From NCBI GenBank assembly GCA_963576735.1, contig OY755171.1, forward strand, positions 2,542,001 through 2,606,000: 64,000 nucleotides of DNA. The letters run 5' to 3'. The notes under the pieces were generated by a model that worked only from the letters and a program-made list of their open reading frames with translations, ran no database searches and was not told where the DNA came from. Both the position numbers and the translations under genes were made by a program. The stretch is from Bedellia somnulentella. Its lineage: Eukaryota; Arthropoda; Insecta; Lepidoptera; Bedelliidae. Shown here in pieces: positions 33,468 to 44,760 of this stretch (positions are counted from its first letter, which is position 1; each line of letters opens with the position of its first letter).

Positions 33468-33715
33468 CTAACTCACGGCTATAAATCCCTAGAAGGGGTA
33501 GCCAGAGCTAAGGAATTAGAAATTCCTCAGCCACTTTTGGAAAGTTGAGTGGGGAAAAGATGGTGAAATAAAGGTTGTTGGTGATGGGTCTCCAACCGCA
33601 TCGCCCAAAAATCCCTTAAAAGCCCCAATACCGTTAGTCGCCTCTTACGTACACCCACCGGAAGAAATGGGGAAGTGCTATTCTAAGCCGACACTACACT
33701 ACACAGAAATTTGTT
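33468..33715 (-). mobile_element. SINE-A copy, well preserved
   Basis: CTCACGGCTATAAATCCCTAG through TTCTAAGCCGACACTACAC. Among the least diverged copies; the (TATG) tail is almost absent. Confidence 0.9.
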
Positions 33716-33944
33716 TCGGATACTAACTCAACGAAACATTTAATTCTTAGTTGAATGTTAAATAATTAAGTGGGATTTTCACATTAATATTTCTTTTAAA
33801 AGCCTTAACATTTATCAACTTTGTTTATGGTGAGGGATAACTTTTTGAAGGAATCCACAAGGCTGAAATTTAAGGTCACCGCGTATTCGGTAACAGCAGT
33901 GATAGTCCCCTCCCATCCTGTTTTCGTTGATAAATTTTTAAGAC

Positions 33945-34205
33945 TCAAGACTAAAACGTTCACGCTCCAAATCCCCAAAGGGGTGGAAGAGGTACTAATA
34001 TTTCTGAACATCACGTGACTTGTCACCTGATGTTCGGAGTATCAACGTTTTGCTTGCACAGTGTACTCACGTGATAGAGGGCAAGCTTATCGCCAATTTG
34101 AACGAATACACTATCACATGACTAAGTTGCAACTTAGCCTAATGGGTTGCTTCACGTTGTCTTCCCTCACCGTTAACAACCATGATAAATTAACGACACA
34201 TGTGA
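33945..34205 (-). mobile_element. SINE-B copy, partial
   Basis: AACGTTCACGCTCCAAATCC to CCATGATAAATTAACGACAC; tRNA-like head missing. Confidence 0.85.
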
Positions 34206-35640
34206 CTTGATAAACGATAGTTATTATATTGCTTTTATTTATATTCTATTACTATTATATTTGTGGCGACCGCTAGACGGCGAACTCACCCGCATACTAG
34301 CAGCGTCATAAAAAATCGTACATCGCGGTATCGAAATGTTTCTCTAGCTAAACATAAATACAAATTCTAAGTTGGTATACAGTAGGGGTGTACTGGCCAG
34401 TATATCTTTGCTGTTCCTACATATTCCTTTTCTCTATTTACTCTTTACGGGACATAAAAGGCTTAACGTTTTGTCAGCATCCTTAAAATTTCCTAGAGTT
34501 CAGCTTCACGCTAATGTAAACGTTCAAGATATGAAATAAGATATGGGACCTTATCGGCCAGTTCAAATCGTCGAGGAGATTAAAAGGGCTCTAAGTTGTG
34601 AACCGCCTGCAAGTGAAGTGCCGGGCCGCGACGACCGAGCCATGTTGAAGTATATTAAATGTCAAGATGAACTGCTGATCTTGTCTGTTTAATTCCTTAC
34701 CTTCAGACAGCGAGCAACAAAATATAATAGAAAAACTTCTCTGTTTATGTCCCTGACAGATGCAGCTCGAGCTTTGTAAAGACGTTTTGAGGTTTGGAAA
34801 GCAAGTAGTATATGAAATGATACTTTAAATTCAAAGCTATGCGTTTATTTTTCAACATATTATTACTCACTTTTATTACTACAATTTTTTTTTTATGAAA
34901 ACTATAGCGAATAATATACAAAAAGTCACAGTTTCAAGTGATAAATGGATTTACATAGCTAAATACAATATATTTTTAATAAGAGTCAGTTGAAAAAAAC
35001 TGCATAGACTTGACATCTATAAAACTATATATAACACTACGTATGAAATATAAGACTTTATACTGATTCGTCGCATCGTATAGTTCCGGACGACATGTTA
35101 TTATAAAAACGCACCTTTGTGATTCTGCTTTTAATCACATAAGTTTTGTTGTTCCATACATTTAGAAAGCCAACAATTATAATAAGTGGAACGTTATGAA
35201 ATAATTGAAGAGCTAAGAGAAAACCTTGCTATGAATGAATTGCTTTAAGTTGATAACAGGAAATAGTGAACGCAATACAAAGTCGAAAACCAGCGGGAAA
35301 TTCTCACGTTTCGCATTGACAGTTTCGAATCAAGTTTGCAGAATGGCTGGCTTAGCGGGCTTTGCTACCACTGATGCTATTTAATTGTTCCATTCCATTA
35401 TTATTAGCTAGGTTTCATCCAGACAGAATTAACCGTCCGCATTAAAGTTGAGTTGAGTTTTATCACTTCTATATATATTATGGTAGATATTAAATACCGT
35501 CTTGAGCGTAATGTGCGCATTAAAGTTTTTTTTTCTATAATTACCTAAAAGTTTACGAATTGGTATAAGAATGTTTTTGTTTCGCAATAGCTCTTTTTAA
35601 GTTATCTTATCTGAAAGATCTTCACTAGAAAAAAACTGAA
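34206..35640. other. No gene seen
   Basis: Non-coding. ACCGTCTTGAGCGTAATGTGCGC at about 35495 recurs with few changes near 10619-10640, indicating an old shared repeat of unknown type. Confidence 0.4.
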
Positions 35641-35681
35641 TAACATGGAGGCAAATAAATTACCTGAATTTTACCAATTAA

Positions 35682-37412
35682 ATGAAGGAAATAAATGATC
35701 CTAAAAAGGTAACACAATTGTTAGCTAATACTTTCAAACCCGATAGCAAAATTTCAAATATAGAACCTGCATTGAGTGCTCTTGAAATACTAAAAGAATC
35801 TTTTAAAGAGCCTGTTAAGAATACATTATTTTTTAGTAAAATACGTCACAAAGAAGTCTTTGATATTCTCAATAAAATAAAAGCCAAAAAGTCTACTGGC
35901 TATGACGACCTGCCTATTTCGTTATTAAAAGATAATAAAGATTTGCTCGCCTTGCCATTATCTAATTTATTTAACAAATGCGTAGAGGAAGGAGTTTTTC
36001 CGGAGCAGTTGAAAATTGCGAAAGTAATACCCATATTTAAAAAAGGATCAAAAAAAGATCCCAACAACTATAGACCAATTTCTCTTCTACCGGTACTGTC
36101 AAAAATCTTTGAAAGAATTATTAAATCTCGCCTTCTTTCACATCTGACAGATAACAAAATTTTGAACGAGCGGCAGTTCGGATATCGTTGTGGTATGGGA
36201 ACATCTGAAGCCATTACTACGATGGTGGAAGGAATAGTGACAAATTTAAATTCAAAAAGACGCGTAATTAGTTTATTCATAGATTTGACTTCGGCTTTTG
36301 ACTTAGTTGATCATGAGATTGCTCTGTTGAAACTGGAATTTTACGGCATAACAGGCAATGTATTAGAACTCTTTAAAAGTTATTTGAATAATAGGTATCA
36401 ATATGTAGAACTTAAAAATAATAATTATAATGAGCTAGTGACATATAAATCTAAAATAATGAAATTAAATCGGGGCGTTCCCCAAGGATCAATTCTAGGA
36501 CCAATATTATTTATTATTTATATTAATGACATTTTCCAATATATGACGGATAGAGTTAATGACGTAAGTATAGTTGCATATGCGGATGATACCAATGCCA
36601 TTGTACATGGAAAAAATATAGAAGATGTAACCGACAAAACCAATAAAACTCTTGACCTATTTCACAAGTGGTTTAGTAGCAACAATTTAAAAATAAATTC
36701 CATGAAATCGTATGCAATGTTATTTCGACATACATCAAAAAACACAGAAAATGTAGAGCTCTTCTTAGATACTAACAAAATTGCAGTTGTACAGGACATT
36801 AAATTTTTAGGTGTAATGATAGACTGTTACCTAAATTGGAAGCCTGAATTGAGTTCTTTGGAAGCAAATCTTAGCAGTGCATGTTATGCGATTAGAAGTT
36901 TAAGAGATGTCCTTACTCGAGATCAATTAACCAGTGTATATTATAGTTTGGTAGAATCTAGGATTAGATATAGTGTGAAATTTTGGGGTAATAGTTATTC
37001 TTATAATATAAAGAAGGCTCTTATATGCCAAAAACGGGCTATAAGAATAATTGTGAATATTCCTCCTTGGGAGTCTTGCAGGGAACACTTTAAAATGCTC
37101 AAAATTCTTACTGTTCCCAGTCTGTATGTTTTAGTTCTGCTAACTGATTTATTTAAAAACCTGAGCAAAATAGAAACAGAGGAGGAGAGCCATAAACGTC
37201 TCCAATCAAGACGAAAGGATTTAAAAGTCGATTTATGTACTCCAAGACTGGAAGTTGCAACCCACGTTGCCAGTCACCAGGCAGTTAAACTTTTTAATAA
37301 ATTGCCCGTAGAGATGAAAGCTATCACAGTTAAAAAAATGTTTAAAGTCGAATTAAAAGCGTTCCTTTTAAAAAAATGCTGCTATTCGCTAGACGAAATT
37401 TTTGCTGACTAA
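35682..37412 (+). CDS. Reverse transcriptase of a Jockey/CR1-like LINE (576 aa ORF)
   Basis: A long uninterrupted RT ORF. Motifs in order: NNYRPISLLPVLSKIFERII (about residue 128), FIDLTSAFDLVDHE with the first catalytic Asp (about 200), LNRGVPQGSILGPILF (about 265), AYADDTNAIV (about 303), then a thumb and long C-terminal domain with KRAIRIIVNIP. It copies LINE RNA at nicked DNA. The N-terminal endonuclease is missing, so the copy is 5'-truncated just upstream; no promoter is expected. The tail is AATAATAATAAATAAATAAA at about 37693-37715. An open frame of this length suggests a fairly recent insertion. No clear target duplication was found. Confidence 0.85.
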   Translation: MKEINDPKKVTQLLANTFKPDSKISNIEPALSALEILKESFKEPVKNTLFFSKIRHKEVFDILNKIKAKKSTGYDDLPISLLKDNKDLLALPLSNLFNKCVEEGVFPEQLKIAKVIPIFKKGSKKDPNNYRPISLLPVLSKIFERIIKSRLLSHLTDNKILNERQFGYRCGMGTSEAITTMVEGIVTNLNSKRRVISLFIDLTSAFDLVDHEIALLKLEFYGITGNVLELFKSYLNNRYQYVELKNNNYNELVTYKSKIMKLNRGVPQGSILGPILFIIYINDIFQYMTDRVNDVSIVAYADDTNAIVHGKNIEDVTDKTNKTLDLFHKWFSSNNLKINSMKSYAMLFRHTSKNTENVELFLDTNKIAVVQDIKFLGVMIDCYLNWKPELSSLEANLSSACYAIRSLRDVLTRDQLTSVYYSLVESRIRYSVKFWGNSYSYNIKKALICQKRAIRIIVNIPPWESCREHFKMLKILTVPSLYVLVLLTDLFKNLSKIETEEESHKRLQSRRKDLKVDLCTPRLEVATHVASHQAVKLFNKLPVEMKAITVKKMFKVELKAFLLKKCCYSLDEIFAD

Positions 37413-37716
37413 CGATTGTAGTAATCAATTTTAATGTTTTTTTTTTTTTTTAAGATATATTCGTTACTTTTTTACTTTATTTTGACATTTAATATTTTTA
37501 CTTAATTGATTTGACATGATAATTATTAATATTTTGACATGTATTTAATTCATAAAATAATTTTGACTTAGCTATGATTTATATTAATGTTTAAATTTGT
37601 AAAATAACTGTATATTCTTTTTGTAATTTATTATTAATTTTAAGTATTTTTTAATGTTTTTTTATAAATTCGACACAATGTATATTGTAATGAATAATAA
37701 TAATAAATAAATAAAT
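37413..37716 (+). other. LINE 3' UTR and tail
   Basis: T-rich sequence after the RT stop, ending in (AAT)n/(AAAT)n. This is the 3' end of the LINE at 35682-37412. Confidence 0.6.
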
Positions 37717-38775
37717 TCAAATACCATTCGTCAGTTAGGAAACACCGTAAATGCCACAGTGTCTTAATAACCTAGTACAACCCCACAAAAAGAAACTGGT
37801 TTATTCTGTTCTAATCTAACAACTACTCTTTAAAATATAGAGTGAAGAGGCGATAATGAGACATTCAGTAAAAAAAATTACCATTTTTCTGTTCTAATTT
37901 GTGATTGTTATCATCAACTCGTACATTAAAAACAAGAACTTCAGTTGATCCCGAAAACAAAATTGCTATAGCCAATATATGGATTCAAAATAAACTCTCA
38001 TTTTGATCTTTGTATAATAGGAGTCTATAATAAGCAGCGATCATCATTCAAGAACGACGGGACGTAGTTTACTGGTTAATAACCCAATAAGAAGATCAGA
38101 AGAATATTAGTTTAAAAAAATAAGACTAGTAATTTGCACAGTAATTGAGCGTACAAATAGGTACCCATAAATACTTAAATATCCACACAACAAAAACTTT
38201 TTGCTCGTGATACTAAGTTTTTATGTATTTCAAATAATAAAAAAACAATTCTGCTATGTTAAAAAGATAAACGGAATGCAAAATATGGGAAGTTCCACAT
38301 AACTCTGCTTGAAAAATAATCTACAATATTACTTGCACCAATAACAGCTAAACTTGTGACTATATGATAACCTGGTATATGCTAAAAGTTGGTAACATTT
38401 GCAATTTTCAAGTTAAGCTGCTTAAACTCAACTATCTGGCGCAGACCTCACTACTTACACTGATGAGTCTAGAAGTTACTTACATTTTCCTAAATATATA
38501 TAAAAAGTTTCTGACTTGATAAATTCGTAAACTGAGTCAAACGCGCCATAAGTTTTGTAAAAGTTTCGAAGTTGTTATCCTACTAGTTTCTTTATGACGC
38601 TATCCCGTTAATCTATTATTAGCATGGCCAAAACAAGGACGAAAACAAGAAAACATACAAGAATTAGTTACTCAGTGGAATCAATGGCATAACAAGAACA
38701 AATCCTAAAATAATTCAAATAGACTCTGTCTAAAAGTTTTGACAAATTCAGCATTAATTGAATAATTGAGTACTT
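37717..38775. other. No gene seen
   Basis: AT-rich, no recognisable repeat or coding content. Confidence 0.4.
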
Positions 38776-38779
38776 GGTA

Positions 38780-39022
38780 CATGTATTTGGATACATACGG
38801 TACTAAAAAGGAGTAGCCAGAGCTTCAGAGCTTGATACTCCTCAGCCACATTTGGAAGTTCATAGGGGACATGATGATGAAAACAAGGTATCGTTGGTGA
38901 TGGGTCTCCAACCTCATCGCCCAAAAACCACTTAAAAAGCCCCATACCCTTGGTCGCCTCTTACGACACCCGGGGATAGAAAGGGGTAGTGTCATTCTAA
39001 GCCGGCACTACACGGCAATATC
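38780..39022 (-). mobile_element. SINE-A copy
   Basis: AAGGAGTAGCCAGAGCTTCAG, GGTCTCCAACCTCATCGCCC, ending TAAGCCGGCACTACACGGC. Confidence 0.85.
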
Positions 39023-39423
39023 ATTATTTATTTGGATAATAAGTCAAATCATAATTTTGTGAGGCAGAATACGAGCAAGAGATGATGATTCAGATTTAAT
39101 TTTCATCCGTCTTCTAAAGCGGTGACTTCTGATCCGGTCTCATTTTATAATACATTATCATTAAATTGTTTTTTTACGAGAATAGTCTCATGTATACTTT
39201 GCTAAGTAATATATACGGTGGTGCTCCTTTTGTTTAAGTTCTTCGTTTAAATTGAGAATTATTCCGGAACGATAACAATTACCTAACTCTGATTCCTATT
39301 TTTAATTTTCAAAAACATATTTTTATTACTAAAAATAGTCTTAAGTCTTCTTACTAACCATTGTATGTAGTATGTTATGTACCTTGTTGTGCGAAATAAA
39401 GAATATTATTATTATTATATTTA
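39023..39423. other. No gene seen
   Basis: Non-coding. An (ATT)n run lies at about 39406-39420. Confidence 0.4.
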
Positions 39424-39434
39424 TAACTATACTA

Positions 39435-39662
39435 TGTGGGTGGTTATCTTAGTAGAGAACGACCTCGGAGGACACATTTCGACCAAACAGCAAGTGTGCT
39501 CAAAAAGGCAGGCGTTCGAACTATGAAGAATAAAAGAGCATGTATGAGAAGATTGATGGATATAAACGAAGCTAGAGAGGTTGGTCAGGATCGTACAAAG
39601 CAGCGATCGATAGTCTCTGCCTACCCCAATGGGAACTAATGGCGTGAGTATATGTATGTATG
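39435..39662 (+). mobile_element. RTE LINE 3' end, 5'-truncated
   Basis: Codes the last 64 or so RTE residues without a stop (SRERPRRTHFDQT ... IVSAYPNGN) and the tail GGCGTGAGTATATGTATG. Flanked by TAACTATACTA at 39424-39434 and 39663-39673 (11-bp duplication). Confidence 0.9.
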
Positions 39663-39822
39663 TAACTATACTAGCGAGGGCCAATATGTCTGTATCAATA
39701 CAAACACATACTCGTATAAGTATTGATCTAACCATAAGAAAAATATGAATAAAATGCCTTCAGGAGGTCCTTTTTTCAAATAAAATATTGCTTAAGCTGC
39801 CTGAACAGAAAAATAAATCTAT

Positions 39823-40260
39823 ACTATAATAAGACTGTACCGAGGACAAAACTGTACATTGAAGAAAAAAAATTAATAACCGTTGGAATATGTTTAATTT
39901 TTGATACTGAAGCCAAACTTGCGCTTTTTGAAAAAAATGTCTGTCTGTATGTCCGGTCATCACGTTAATTCTACTAGACGGATCTTGATCAAATTTGGTA
40001 TGAATGTAGCTTATACACCTGGCCAGCATATAGGATATCATTTAAGCCGAATTTCACAAGGGTTCCTACAGGAACATAAAAACATAACTTTTATATGGCT
40101 CCCCATATTTACACGATTCATTTTTTCATCGAACGACTTTATCAGACTCTTCATTGATAGTATTTTTGGAAAAAATAAGGGTTTCATCCATTTTCATCAA
40201 AATAAATGTCCATTTAATTGTTTGTCAATAGTATGACTCCTAAATATATAGCTTATCAAA
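39823..40260 (+). mobile_element. Repeat R3 copy 1
   Basis: CTATACTATAATAAGACTGTA, a (GTCT)n block, then TCTTGATCAAATTTGGTATG and CCTGGCCAGCATATAGGATA. Matches 56340-56618 over about 250 bp. Unclassified lepidopteran-style interspersed repeat; 3' border uncertain. Confidence 0.7.
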
Positions 40261-40280
40261 ATTTTGAAGTCAACACTAAC

Positions 40281-40315
40281 GTCTTCGTGGCGTAGCGGTA
40301 TACCGTTCGGTTAAT
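40281..40315 (+). other. tRNA 5'-half-like sequence
   Basis: TCTTCGTGGCGTAGCGGTAT includes a good Pol III box A (TGGCGTAGCGG, 40288-40298). No matching box B follows, so this is at most a tRNA fragment or SINE head. Confidence 0.4.
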
Positions 40316-41000
40316 ACTAATCTTTTTGCGTTTTTTTTTTGCTTTTGTTTTAGTTTAGAATAATAGGAAGCACTATTCCTTATCTTTCACATTCAACTAT
40401 GCAAATATGTATGAATAAATATAATTGAAAGTATATTGTATGAATTTTACGTATTCATTTGGTAGGTTTGAGAAAATGTTTGTATGCTGTATAGATGAGA
40501 TACAGAGATATATTTATTATTATAATAGATGAGAACTTTTATTTTTTAAACATTTTTAAACTAATATTCTCATAGATATATTGTGCTATACTTAGGTATA
40601 AATTAATATTCTGTTTAAGCCTCAGAATGCATAGTTAGTAAATAATAGCACATATCTCAATTTTAATTTAATACCGCCATCTATTGACCGATAACTGATT
40701 GGCTGCAATCTCTCACACATCACCAACATTCATTGTAGGGGGCAGCACCGGGTCGCCAAACTGCTACCATACTTACTAAAGATATTCTCATTTTTGAACA
40801 TAGAAACTTGGTACAAAATGGTTTGTTTCATGATTCTTATGAACAATTAAAAAGGTTTTTTGGAACTCACCCCCTAAGGGATCGAAATATAGTATACAGA
40901 TTTTTGATCTATAAATATATTGTATCTAGAAATTTGAAACTTGATGCGATTGACTGATATAACCACTACAAAAAGGAATATATAAAATTCATCCATCAAT
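40316..41000. other. No gene seen
   Basis: AT-rich non-coding sequence; no repeat boundary identified. Confidence 0.35.
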
Positions 41001-41004
41001 CAAT

Positions 41005-41212
41005 CATGAGTATATACTAACGGCTATAAATCCCAAAAAAAGGTAGCCACAGCTTCAGAAATAGTAACTCTTTATCCACTTTTGGAAGTTGAATGGGGAA
41101 AAGGTAGTCAAATGGGTCTCCAACTGCATCGCGCAATAATCACTTAAAAAGCCTCAATGTTCTTTATATCTATTACAACGCCCACGGGAATAAAAATATA
41201 AAAAAACAGAAG
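41005..41212 (-). mobile_element. SINE-A copy, diverged
   Basis: GAGTATATACTAACGGCTAT, GGTCTCCAACTGCATCGCGC, ending near ACGCCCACGGGAATAAAAA. Confidence 0.8.
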
Positions 41213-41800
41213 TGAAGATAGTGTTTTGGTATATTGGATGTAAACCGGATACAAAAAATGTAGTCCACGCGGATGTAGTCGCGGGCAAAAAGCTAGTCAT
41301 GAATATGTGAACTCCGTATTCTCAAGAGCTTTGGCTATTTGGATCTTGGTATTTAAGAATATTACGATGCACAAGAAAACGTATTTATAATACTACTAAT
41401 GCGTACTAATACTCTAATTATATTTCTTTGTTTTTAGTATCTACCTACATCCCTCTTGTAAAATTGCATGTGCCCAACAGGATCCATATTTATTACGTGA
41501 TTACAACAACTATTTGTACACTTATGGTATGCAATAAAAGTTTGAGTTTACTTTCATAGACCGGTTAGAAATTTTAAACGGGTTAAGATTCAATATTAGA
41601 ATTATCATCCCCAGAATACCTGCGATTGAATCCTCTTCGCAAAATCAGGGTTCCGTTTATTTGGGCGTGAAATACATCATACCAAGATCTGTAATTGAAT
41701 TGATAACTGATATGAGAATATTCGGTTTCTGATATTAATTTAACATTTAAATATTGCTTCTTGAGATAAGATTTATGGATAACTAAATACAGCTATCTTT
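41213..41800. other. No gene seen
   Basis: The opening bases (GGATGTAAACCGGATACAAA ... GATGTAGTCGCGGGC) resemble repeat ends, but no partner was found in this window. Confidence 0.35.
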
Positions 41801-41802
41801 AT

Positions 41803-41892
41803 ACATACATATTCATAAAAAGGGCAGACAGAGATTTAGAATTAGAAATTCCTAAGCCATGTTCAGAAGTTGAGCTGGAAAAAGATGTTTTT
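41803..41892 (-). mobile_element. SINE-A 3' fragment
   Basis: Short, worn piece: ATACATACATATTCATAAAA, ATTAGAAATTCCTAAGCC, GAAAAAGATG. Confidence 0.6.
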
Positions 41893-41984
41893 TTTCCTTC
41901 TATCAATATGTTGGTATTACCTCTTTTTTATAATTGTATTAACTTCGTGCATCTATAATCTTAATGATGTATTTAATTTTTAGT

Positions 41985-42560
41985 AAAAACCAAAACTATG
42001 GTTTTTGAGAGGGAGGAGAATGTGGAACAAGTGAAAGAGTTTGTATATTTGAGAAGTTTTTTTACTACGGATGGAAAGTGTGATAAAGATATCGAGAGAA
42101 TAGTGCAAAAGGGTAATGCGGTAAATGAAGCACTGGATAGTCTAATGTCTAGTCAATCAGTGTCCGACAAAGCCCGAATGGCTGTGCATGATGCTGTTCT
42201 GGTTCCTACGCTTATGTATGGCAGTGAATGTTGGGTGCGGCAGAAGAAACATGAAAGCTGAATACGGTAGAAATGATGTCCCTCAGAAAATTTTGTAATG
42301 TAAGGTTATGTGATCGTGTGAGGAATTATGTTATTCGTGAAAGGTGTGGTGTAAAATATGATATTGTTAGAAAGATAGAAAAAGGAATGTTGAGATGGTT
42401 TGGGCAAATAGAGAGGATAGATGACAGTAAATTGGTGAAAGAGATTTATAGAGCCAATATGGAACGAAGCCAGAGAGGTTTGCCAGGATCGTACAAAGTG
42501 GCGATCGATAGTCTCTGCATACCTCAATGGGAGCTGATGCCATGAGAATATGTATGTATG
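41985..42560 (+). pseudogene. RTE LINE fragment with stop and internal deletion
   Basis: Matches the reference RTE from KTKTMVFERE to the tail. A TGA at about 42259 splits the frame. About 40 residues are deleted after YRANM, joining directly to the ARE-V-CQDR region. Ends GCCATGAGAATATGTATGTATG. Confidence 0.9.
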
Positions 42561-42704
42561 TCTATTTTTAGTTAACTTTGTTACATTTTTTTTGGTACTT
42601 ATGGCCACAGCAACGGTATTCTTATAGAATTTGATTTAATAAGGTATTATATATTATTACGATTAATAATGTATTTATAGATATAAATACATTAATAAAT
42701 TTAT

Positions 42705-43678
42705 TTGCTACTAGTGGATTGTCCCAGCTTTGCACGGGTAGCGTTGTTTTTTAAATATCTGAGGTTTCTTTCTTTAGTCACTGCTCAAGCATTGTGAAAT
42801 TCAGCGCAATTTTTTCAATTTATTAAATTTAAAGCACTCCCTAAACAGTGTAGTTTGGTGATTTTTAATGCGCTTTAATGAACGGTTCAGTATTTCCGTT
42901 TAATAGCAAATTTTGGAATAAAACGCTATGAAGTATTTATAACAATCTAAAAAATATATCATTACGTGTTGTAGGATGCAACTACTGGCGTCATCTAGTA
43001 TGTTATATGTAAATGAGTAACGATTCGGTTTTGGTCACGGGCGCGATGGCTTATTTTATGTATAATTTCGGTGTTTCTCTACCGATTTCTATGATTCTTT
43101 TTTTATTGAATAGGTAATAATGTTACCTTTTTTAAATTAGGGATGAGTGAGAGTTTTACAAACGTAAGAGTAAACAAATATAATCAGAATGTTCCGAACT
43201 GCTAAGCTATCAGGAATTACACGTGTTATTGTGAGTCAACCGTAAAAGATAGACATAAACTGTTGAGGATTTTTTTTTAGATAATTTTATGAAGTATATT
43301 TCCGTCATACATGATTTCTATGTAAGTTTAACCATTAAGGCTGCACACGCGACGGAAGCTTAAAAAATGTAGTAACTTCTCCCGTTTTCCCAAAATTTCC
43401 CAAAATTCCCCTTTACTACTCTGCTGAAAAGTGTACAAAAACCTGCCCAGGAGTATGGAAAATAATTGTATCAAGTTTCGTTAAAATCCGTCGCGTAGTT
43501 TTTGTTTCCATAAGGAACATACAAACCGACAGACAGACAGACAGACAAACAGACAAAAATTTTACTGATTGCATTTTTGGCATCAGTATCGATCCCTTAT
43601 CACCACCTGATAGTTATTTTGAAAATATATTTCATGTACAGAATTAACCTCTCTACAGATTTATTATAAGTATAGATT
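42705..43678 (+). mobile_element. Repeat R1 copy 1 (about 970 bp)
   Basis: Starts CTAGTGGATTGTCCCAGCTTTG, contains CACGGGCGCGATGGC and a (CAGA)n block near 43531-43556, and ends TATTATAAGTATAGATT. Nearly the same sequence lies at 47640-48635 in the same orientation. No ORF. Unclassified non-autonomous repeat. Confidence 0.85.
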
Positions 43679-43784
43679 ATGTGTGACATATACTTTTGCA
43701 TAAGTATACTTTAAGATGCATTACCATTGAAATGAGTGGTTCTAAAATGACATTATTATGATTACTTTACATTCCTATACCTAT

Positions 43785-44132
43785 GTTGTTGTCGTCGCCG
43801 GCCGGAAGTCGCCGCAACTTCCCTGGCCGCACTCCAGCTCAGTCCCGTCGCTCGCAGCTCGCTCTCCACGCTCCGGCGCCAAGTGTGTACGGGACGGCCG
43901 CTGGCTCGCGCCCCGTCCGGTGGTTTCCACTCGAAAGCGATGCTGGCGTTTGTGGTCCCTCTTCGAAATGTGTGCCCCATCCACCTCCATTTTCTCAGTG
44001 CGATGTCAGTCACAACTGGAGTCTGCTGGCATTGGTTCCACAGGTCCACGTTCCGGATTGTCATTGGCCAGTAAATGCGGAGGATTGACCTCGGGGACTT
44101 GTTGACGAAGACTTGGAGCTTATTCGTCAGCC
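43785..44132 (-). mobile_element. GC-rich LINE RT C-terminal fragment
   Basis: The minus strand codes a typical LINE RT C-terminal domain: RNVDLWNQCQQTPVV, RKWRWMGHTFRRG, SGRPVHTWRRSVESELRATG. GC content is clearly above its AT-rich surroundings. Flanked by CCTATACCTAT at 43774-43784 and 44133-44143 (11 bp). A 5'-truncated insertion of a LINE family unlike the RTE and Jockey-like pieces here. Confidence 0.85.
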
Positions 44133-44138
44133 CCTATA

Positions 44139-44366
44139 CCTATACTCGTGGCTATAATCACCAATTAGGGTAGCTAGAGCTTGAAAATCAAGAGTTGTCA
44201 GTCGTTTTTGAAAATAGAGACGCGAAAAATATTGTCAAGTAAAGGATGTCGGGTCTCCTGACGCAGCGACAAACTACCACTGTAAGTCCGGTATCTTTTA
44301 GTACAACACGGGAAGACAGGGCAGTTACTCTCAGCTATTCTAAGGGCACATACTACACGGCATAGT
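44139..44366 (-). mobile_element. SINE-A copy, old
   Basis: CTATACTCGTGGCTATAATC, GTCGGGTCTCCTGACGCAGC, ending ATTCTAAGGGCACATACTAC. Strongly diverged. The GC-rich LINE fragment sits at its tail. Confidence 0.75.
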
Positions 44367-44552
44367 TAATTGGTTTGGTTTTATAATAAATGTGATTCTT
44401 TGGTTTGGTTTCAGCAGGGCAGAGCTCTCCAGTGGATTTTCACTTTTCCCATCCGTGTTTGTTCACAAAATGTATGGTATTTGATCCAAATGGAGTGTGA
44501 AAAATAGCTTAGTTCTGTTAAATATTAGTGATTTGCCTCAGCTTTGCACGGA

Positions 44553-44597
44553 TAGTGTTACACTTAAGGCTAAAGAAAGGTCTTAAGTGTAACACTA
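44553..44597. repeat. 16-bp perfect hairpin
   Basis: TAGTGTTACACTTAAG (44553-44568) and CTTAAGTGTAACACTA (44582-44597), 13-nt loop. It follows an R1-like start (CAGCTTTGCACGGATAG). Confidence 0.85.
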
Positions 44598-44614
44598 TAT
44601 TTTGAGGGGTCAGC

Positions 44615-44745
44615 AGTGACAAGTATAAAAGAGCATGTATGAGATGAATAATAAATGTAAGGGAAGCACGAGAGATTTGTAAAATCGTACAAAGTGGCGA
44701 TCAATAGTCTCTAGCTACCTCAATGGGAATAATGCACTTTAGTAT
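44615..44745 (+). pseudogene. RTE LINE 3' remnant, decayed
   Basis: AAAAGAGCATGTATGAGATG and AAAATCGTACAAAGTGGCGATC correspond to the RTE C-terminal codons, with small deletions. Confidence 0.75.
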
Positions 44746-44760
44746 AGTAAGTGTTACACT

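Noticed and set aside
33805..34026. Open frames on both strands near 33.8-34.0 kb
   Set aside because: They translate SINE-B and its flank.
40281..40315. A tRNA gene
   Set aside because: Only the 5' half with box A is present; no box B, anticodon stem or acceptor pairing follows.
43758..44105. Plus-strand open frames over the GC-rich block
   Set aside because: Shadows of the minus-strand LINE RT C-terminal domain.
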